A stretch of DNA of 38,986 bases. Source: Azoarcus sp. GTDB taxonomy: Bacteria; Pseudomonadota; Gammaproteobacteria; Burkholderiales; Rhodocyclaceae. The notes under the pieces were generated by a model, which was given only the letters and a program-made list of their open reading frames with translations, had not been told where the DNA came from and did no database searches. Location: contig JAITVD010000075.1 in assembly GCA_031285965.1 (NCBI GenBank), forward strand, positions 1-38,986, written 5' to 3'. Positions 35,279-38,986 of the stretch are shown here, one piece after another. Each line of letters starts with the position of its first letter. Within the stretch, counting starts at the first letter, position 1. The position numbers and the translations under genes were made by a program.

Positions 35279-36817
35279 TCATTTTAGTCTATTCCCGGTA
35301 TCTATTCTTTTTTGAAATGTATTGGAATGTACCTTTCCGGCCTGCAAAACAGCTTCGAGCCTGTTGCAGACCGTTTCCAGCACCTTGACGCGGGCAAACC
35401 GCTTGTCGTTGGCTTCCACGAGCGTCCAGGGAATCATCCCGGTGCTGGTGCGTTCCACCATATCGCAGACGGCCCGATGGTAAGCGCCCCACTTTTCACG
35501 GTTGCGCCAATCCTCATCCGTTATTTTGTAGCGTTTGAATGCCGTCGCCTCGCGCTCCTTGAAGCGCCTCAACTGCTCATCTTCGGAAATTTGCAGCCAG
35601 AACTTCAGGATGATTGCGCCGTCGGCCATCAGTTCATGCTCGAAATCGTTGATTTCCGTATAAGCGCGCAACCAGTCCGCCTCGGAGCAGAACCCCTCGA
35701 CCCGCTCCACCAGCACCCGCCCATACCAAGAGCGGTCAAAAATAGCGACGCGCCCCTTTTTGGGCACATGCCGCCAGAAGCGCCAAAGATAAGGCTGCGC
35801 CAGCTCTTCTTGCGTTGGCGCGGCAATCGGCACGATCTGGTACTGGCGGGCATCCATTGCCGCCACCAGCCGCCGGATGCTGCCGCCCTTGCCCGCCGCG
35901 TCCGCCCCTTCAAAGACCAGAATCAGCGAATGCTTTTTGAACGCGGGCGAACGGACGAGTTCGGAAAGCCGCCCCTGCGCCTCGGCGAGGCGCAATTCAT
36001 ACGCCTTGCGCTCCAGCGCCTGCGACAAATCGAGGGCGGTGAGCACGTCGAGCGAATCCGTCTGGGGCGAGAGCGGCGGCGCAACCGGATACTCGCGCTC
36101 CTTTGTGTCCGCCAGGCGCTTTTGCAGCGCGTCCAAAACGAGCTTGCCAACCGTCAGCGAGCGGTAGCGGTCATCGCCGCCGCCCACCACAATCCACGGC
36201 GCCCACGGCGTATTTGTCAGCCGCAGCAGATGCGAGACCACATCCTGAAGTTTGTCGTAAGTTTTCAGGCTGTCCCAGCTCTCCTTGGTCACGCGCCAAG
36301 CGGTGCGGGGGTCTTTCTCCATCTCCTTGAAGCGTTTCTTCTGCCCTTCTTTCGTAAGATGCAGCCAGAATTTCAGGATGAGCGCCCCCTCATTGGCCAG
36401 CATCGCCTCAAAGCGGTTGATTTGGTCGATGCGCTGGTCGAGGAAAGCATCGTCGATTTCCCCGACGATGCGCCGATGGATCGGCATCGAATACCAAGAG
36501 CCTGTAAAGATGCCGATTCGCCCTTTCGGCGGCAGCCCATGCCAGAAGCGCCACATAAAAGGGCGCGCCGCCTCCTCATCGGAAGGCGCGGAAAAAGCAC
36601 GGGCGGAAAGATAGCGCGGGTCCATCCAGCCATAGAGGTCGTTGATGGTTTCCCCCTTGCCCGCCCCGTTGCCGCCGCTGATGATGGAGAGCACCTGAAA
36701 TTTTCCCCGCTCCCGCAACTCGAACTGCGCCTCCAGCAAGCCCTCGCGCAACTTCTGCACCTCTGCCTGAAACGTTTTTTTATCAATCGAATGCGCAAGT
36801 TCCGCAGACTCGAACAT
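35279..36817 (-). CDS. pap: Polyphosphate:AMP phosphotransferase (two-domain PPK2)
   Basis: Class II polyphosphate kinase 2 that transfers phosphate from polyphosphate to AMP to give ADP, in the cytoplasm. Two fused P-loop domains total 512 residues. The C-terminal domain has a full Walker A (GADAAGKG, 304-311) and the lid/Walker B segment DRSWYGRVLVERVEGF (361-376). The N-terminal domain keeps a P-loop (GGNGAGKG, 48-55), but the equivalent of DRSWYGR is changed to TGSWYSM (105-111), so it is probably not catalytic. The ATG at 36817, preceded by AAAGGAAAA, is preferred over 36841. It suggests polyphosphate use as energy store in this organism. Confidence 0.93.
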   Translation of the reverse strand: MFESAELAHSIDKKTFQAEVQKLREGLLEAQFELRERGKFQVLSIISGGNGAGKGETINDLYGWMDPRYLSARAFSAPSDEEAARPFMWRFWHGLPPKGRIGIFTGSWYSMPIHRRIVGEIDDAFLDQRIDQINRFEAMLANEGALILKFWLHLTKEGQKKRFKEMEKDPRTAWRVTKESWDSLKTYDKLQDVVSHLLRLTNTPWAPWIVVGGGDDRYRSLTVGKLVLDALQKRLADTKEREYPVAPPLSPQTDSLDVLTALDLSQALERKAYELRLAEAQGRLSELVRSPAFKKHSLILVFEGADAAGKGGSIRRLVAAMDARQYQIVPIAAPTQEELAQPYLWRFWRHVPKKGRVAIFDRSWYGRVLVERVEGFCSEADWLRAYTEINDFEHELMADGAIILKFWLQISEDEQLRRFKEREATAFKRYKITDEDWRNREKWGAYHRAVCDMVERTSTGMIPWTLVEANDKRFARVKVLETVCNRLEAVLQAGKVHSNTFQKRIDTGNRLK

Positions 36818-37112
36818 GGTTTTTCCTTTGCTTTCCGGCACAACAGGCCACGCACTCTACGCCCCGCTTACCGCCTATACAAGGCGAATCAAACCCATCC
36901 GCCATGCCATTGCCGGCTTCTCGGAAGAAAACCGTGAGACATATCACCCCGCATGGCATCCACAAGCGTCATTCCCGTACCCACGGCACGATTTGAACTT
37001 AAGCAAACAGGAAGAAAGCCACAGTCATCCATAATGGCATCCGTATAATCCGACCACATGGGCTGCCGTCATATGCGCGGCGCTTTTGGGGCAGACGCGC
37101 GCGGAGGGAAAA
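36818..37112. other. Divergent intergenic region between pap and membrane protein
   Basis: About 295 bases with no gene. It should contain promoters in both directions. On the + strand a TATAAT at 37044-37049 could be the -10 element of the downstream membrane-protein gene, but the -35 is not clear. No strong operator or hairpin was seen. Confidence 0.45.
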
Positions 37113-37499
37113 ATGAATTTTGAAAAAGTGGTTTTCGGCTTTTTTATCCTGCTGGCCGCCACGCTGAATTTCGGTTTCCTCATCGGCCCGATAGATGACC
37201 CCGCCGTGCATGACGTTTATGAGCTGTTCGGCGCGATTGTCGTCAGCCTCATTGCGACCATGCTCAAATTTGGCGACCGCACGCAGATTGGCGCAATCCA
37301 CCTTGCCACCAGCCTCGTCGCCGACTTGCAGTTGCTTGCCGCCGCGCTGGTATGGGGCTACGCGGCGCACGTCGCGGGGCATGACCCGCTCATGCCCGCC
37401 GAAATGGCGCGGGTCGTCTCCCTGTCGGGCGGCGCGTTCCTCGCCAACGCGGTTTCGGTCACGATGCTGATTGCCGAAACCATGATGCAGCGGCGCTAA
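37113..37499 (+). CDS. Small membrane protein paired with K+ channel (DUF6394-like)
   Basis: A 128-residue hydrophobic protein with three to four membrane segments (about 4-28, 38-55, 62-88 and 100-122). A conserved-looking acidic loop (GPIDDPAVHDVYELF) follows the first segment. GGAGGG precedes the ATG by 5 bases; an upstream in-frame ATG at 37086 is disfavoured. From memory it resembles the DUF6394 family, which is often found beside TrkA-type potassium channels. That is what follows here with only a 6-base gap, so the two are probably one transcript. A function as channel accessory is inference. Confidence 0.75.
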   Translation: MNFEKVVFGFFILLAATLNFGFLIGPIDDPAVHDVYELFGAIVVSLIATMLKFGDRTQIGAIHLATSLVADLQLLAAALVWGYAAHVAGHDPLMPAEMARVVSLSGGAFLANAVSVTMLIAETMMQRR

Positions 37500-37505
37500 A
37501 TAAAA

Positions 37506-38986
37506 GTGACCACGCTGCCGATGGCGCACGAAGCGCCCCGCCAAAGCATCTTCCTGATGATTATCCGGCGGCTGCGCGCCCCGCTCATCCTGCTCATCGT
37601 CATCATCTCGGTCTCGGTGCTCGGCCTCACGATGGCGCCCGGCCCGGTCATCGACGGGCATCCGCACCACATGAGCTTTTTCCGGGCAATCTATTTCATC
37701 AGCTACACCGCCACCACCATCGGCTTTGGCGAAATTCCCTACACATTTTCAGACCAGCAGCGCCTCTGGGTGCTGTTCTGCATCTACATGTCGGTCATCG
37801 GCTGGGCCTATACGCTGGGAAGCGTGTTCGCGCTGCTGGCCGACCGCAACCTCCATCAGGCGATTGCCCTGATGCGCTTCAGCCGCATGGTGCGCCACAT
37901 GAGCGAGCCGTTTTTCCTCGTCTGCGGCTACGGCGAAACCGGGCGGCTCATCTGCCAGGCGCTCAACCGCCGGGGATTCCGCATGGTCGTGGTTGAGAGC
38001 GACGAGCGGCGCGTCGCCGAAATCGACTTCTCCGATTACGATGCCGACGTGCCCGCGCTCGTGGCGGACGCCAGCAACCCCGACATCCTGCGGCAAGCGG
38101 GGCTGAAGCACCCGAACTGCATCGGCGTTCTCGCCCTCACCAGCGACGACAACGCCAACCTTGCCATCTCGATTGCCGCCCACCTGCTCTCCGCCCGCCT
38201 GCCCGTCGTGGCAAGAGCCGAGACGCGGGACATTGCCGAGAACATGGCCGCGTTTGGCGCGGCCAGCATCATCAACCCGTTTGCCTCATTCACCGAAACG
38301 CTGGCGCTCGCCCTGCGCGCCCCGGCAGCGTGGCATCTCATCGACTGGCTCACGGGGCTGCCCGGCACGCCCACCGGGCATCAGCGCGAGCCGCCGCGCG
38401 GCAACTGGGTGCTGTGCGGATACAACCGCCTGGGGCAACTGCTCGCCCAAACGCTGGAAGCCAACAAGTCGCCCGTCACCGTCATCGACCCCTCGCCGCA
38501 GGACGGGCAAGCGCCCTGCCGCTGGGTGCAAGGCAACGCCTCCAGCCGGGATGCCCTCGAAGCCGCCGGCATCCGGGACGCGGTCGGGCTGGCGGTGTGC
38601 GCCGAACATGACGTGGGCAACCTCGCCACAGCCGTCACCGCGAGCGAACTCAACAAAAACCTGTTCGTGCTCATCCGCCGGAACCAAATCGCCAACCAAT
38701 CGCTGTTCAGCGCCTTATCGCCCCATCTGACTTTCGTGCCGAGCGAAATCGTCGCCCACGAATGCCTCTCCCGCCTCAGCACGCCCCTGCTCGCCCGCTT
38801 CATCGGCGACATCCACAAGCGCGACGACGAAGAATGGTGCGCGTGGCTCTTCAACCGCATGACTCGGCGCCTGGGAAAAATGCCCCCCGAAGTCTGGAGC
38901 GAGCGCATCAACCTCTCTCGCGCCCCCGCCCTGTACAGGCGGCTGATGCACGGGGAGACCATCGTCCTCGACCAGCTTCTGCGCTC
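37506..38986 (+). CDS. Potassium channel with two TrkA/RCK domains, cut by right edge
   Basis: The frame opens at a GTG (37506; an ATG at 37521 is possible) and runs off the window. The product has a membrane helix (about 18-38), a pore loop with selectivity-filter sequence TATTIGFGEI, and a second helix (about 80-100). Two Rossmann-type RCK/TrkA-N domains follow, beginning FLVCGYGETGRLICQAL and WVLCGYNRLGQLLAQTL. The filter TIGFGE is a variant of TVGYGD. No ribosome-binding site is strong, so the start is uncertain; coupling to the upstream gene is likely. This looks like a ligand-gated potassium channel of the two-helix type. The C-terminus is outside the window. Confidence 0.88.
   Translation, partial: MTTLPMAHEAPRQSIFLMIIRRLRAPLILLIVIISVSVLGLTMAPGPVIDGHPHHMSFFRAIYFISYTATTIGFGEIPYTFSDQQRLWVLFCIYMSVIGWAYTLGSVFALLADRNLHQAIALMRFSRMVRHMSEPFFLVCGYGETGRLICQALNRRGFRMVVVESDERRVAEIDFSDYDADVPALVADASNPDILRQAGLKHPNCIGVLALTSDDNANLAISIAAHLLSARLPVVARAETRDIAENMAAFGAASIINPFASFTETLALALRAPAAWHLIDWLTGLPGTPTGHQREPPRGNWVLCGYNRLGQLLAQTLEANKSPVTVIDPSPQDGQAPCRWVQGNASSRDALEAAGIRDAVGLAVCAEHDVGNLATAVTASELNKNLFVLIRRNQIANQSLFSALSPHLTFVPSEIVAHECLSRLSTPLLARFIGDIHKRDDEEWCAWLFNRMTRRLGKMPPEVWSERINLSRAPALYRRLMHGETIVLDQLLR

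Noticed and set aside
35312-36937. Long + strand open frame (541 codons) antisense to pap
   Set aside because: The opposite strand encodes a complete two-domain enzyme with catalytic motifs; the antisense product has no recognisable feature.

Overview
The window reads as a stretch of chromosome from a GC-rich, flagellated betaproteobacterium, most likely Rhodocyclales or a close relative. This is inferred from gene content and order, not from a database search. Supporting signs are FlhDC-type flagellar control, CheZ with a long N-terminal extension, a phasin (polyhydroxyalkanoate granules), a two-domain polyphosphate:AMP phosphotransferase, and the layout rlpA-rodA-mrdA-mreDCB facing gatCAB. 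No rRNA, tRNA, CRISPR array or intact mobile element was found.

Layout. 1-360: an open reading frame cut by the left edge, not recognised. 598-3606 (+): a cold-stress pair, cspA and deaD, separated by two hairpins, then a phasin. 3688-13819 (-): a flagellar and chemotaxis block, transcribed flhD-flhC, then motA-motB-cheR-cheB-cheV-cheV-cheY-cheZ-cheA. A terminator after flhC and a good sigma-28-like promoter before motA divide it into a master-regulator operon and a late operon. 14085-20904 (-): the cell-elongation block mreB-mreC-mreD-mrdA-rodA-rlpA. 21037-24368 (+): gatC-gatA-gatB, the tRNA amidotransferase. 24485-28832 (+): a tightly packed run of a HIT protein, a large unrecognised protein, ubiE, a b561-type cytochrome and an OmpR-like regulator.

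28856-30423 is the only clearly accessory stretch. It holds the 3' third of dinB, about 500 bp with no convincing gene, three GGGTATAC repeats, a very AT-rich small gene and a TfoX-domain gene. It looks like a scar or remnant of horizontally acquired DNA. 30604-36817 (-) carries pap, an RND membrane fusion protein, an RND pump and a small Ala-rich protein in one direction. 37113-38986 (+) carries a small membrane protein and a potassium channel with two TrkA-type domains, cut by the right edge.

The most unusual biology seen directly is in the chemotaxis operon. CheB has no receiver domain, there is no cheW or cheD, and two CheV proteins are encoded in tandem. This suggests that coupling and adaptation feedback are wired through CheV, unless the missing parts lie elsewhere in the genome. 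The OmpR-like regulator lacks a neighbouring kinase and has lost several conserved receiver residues. No clearly new defence or mobile system was found.
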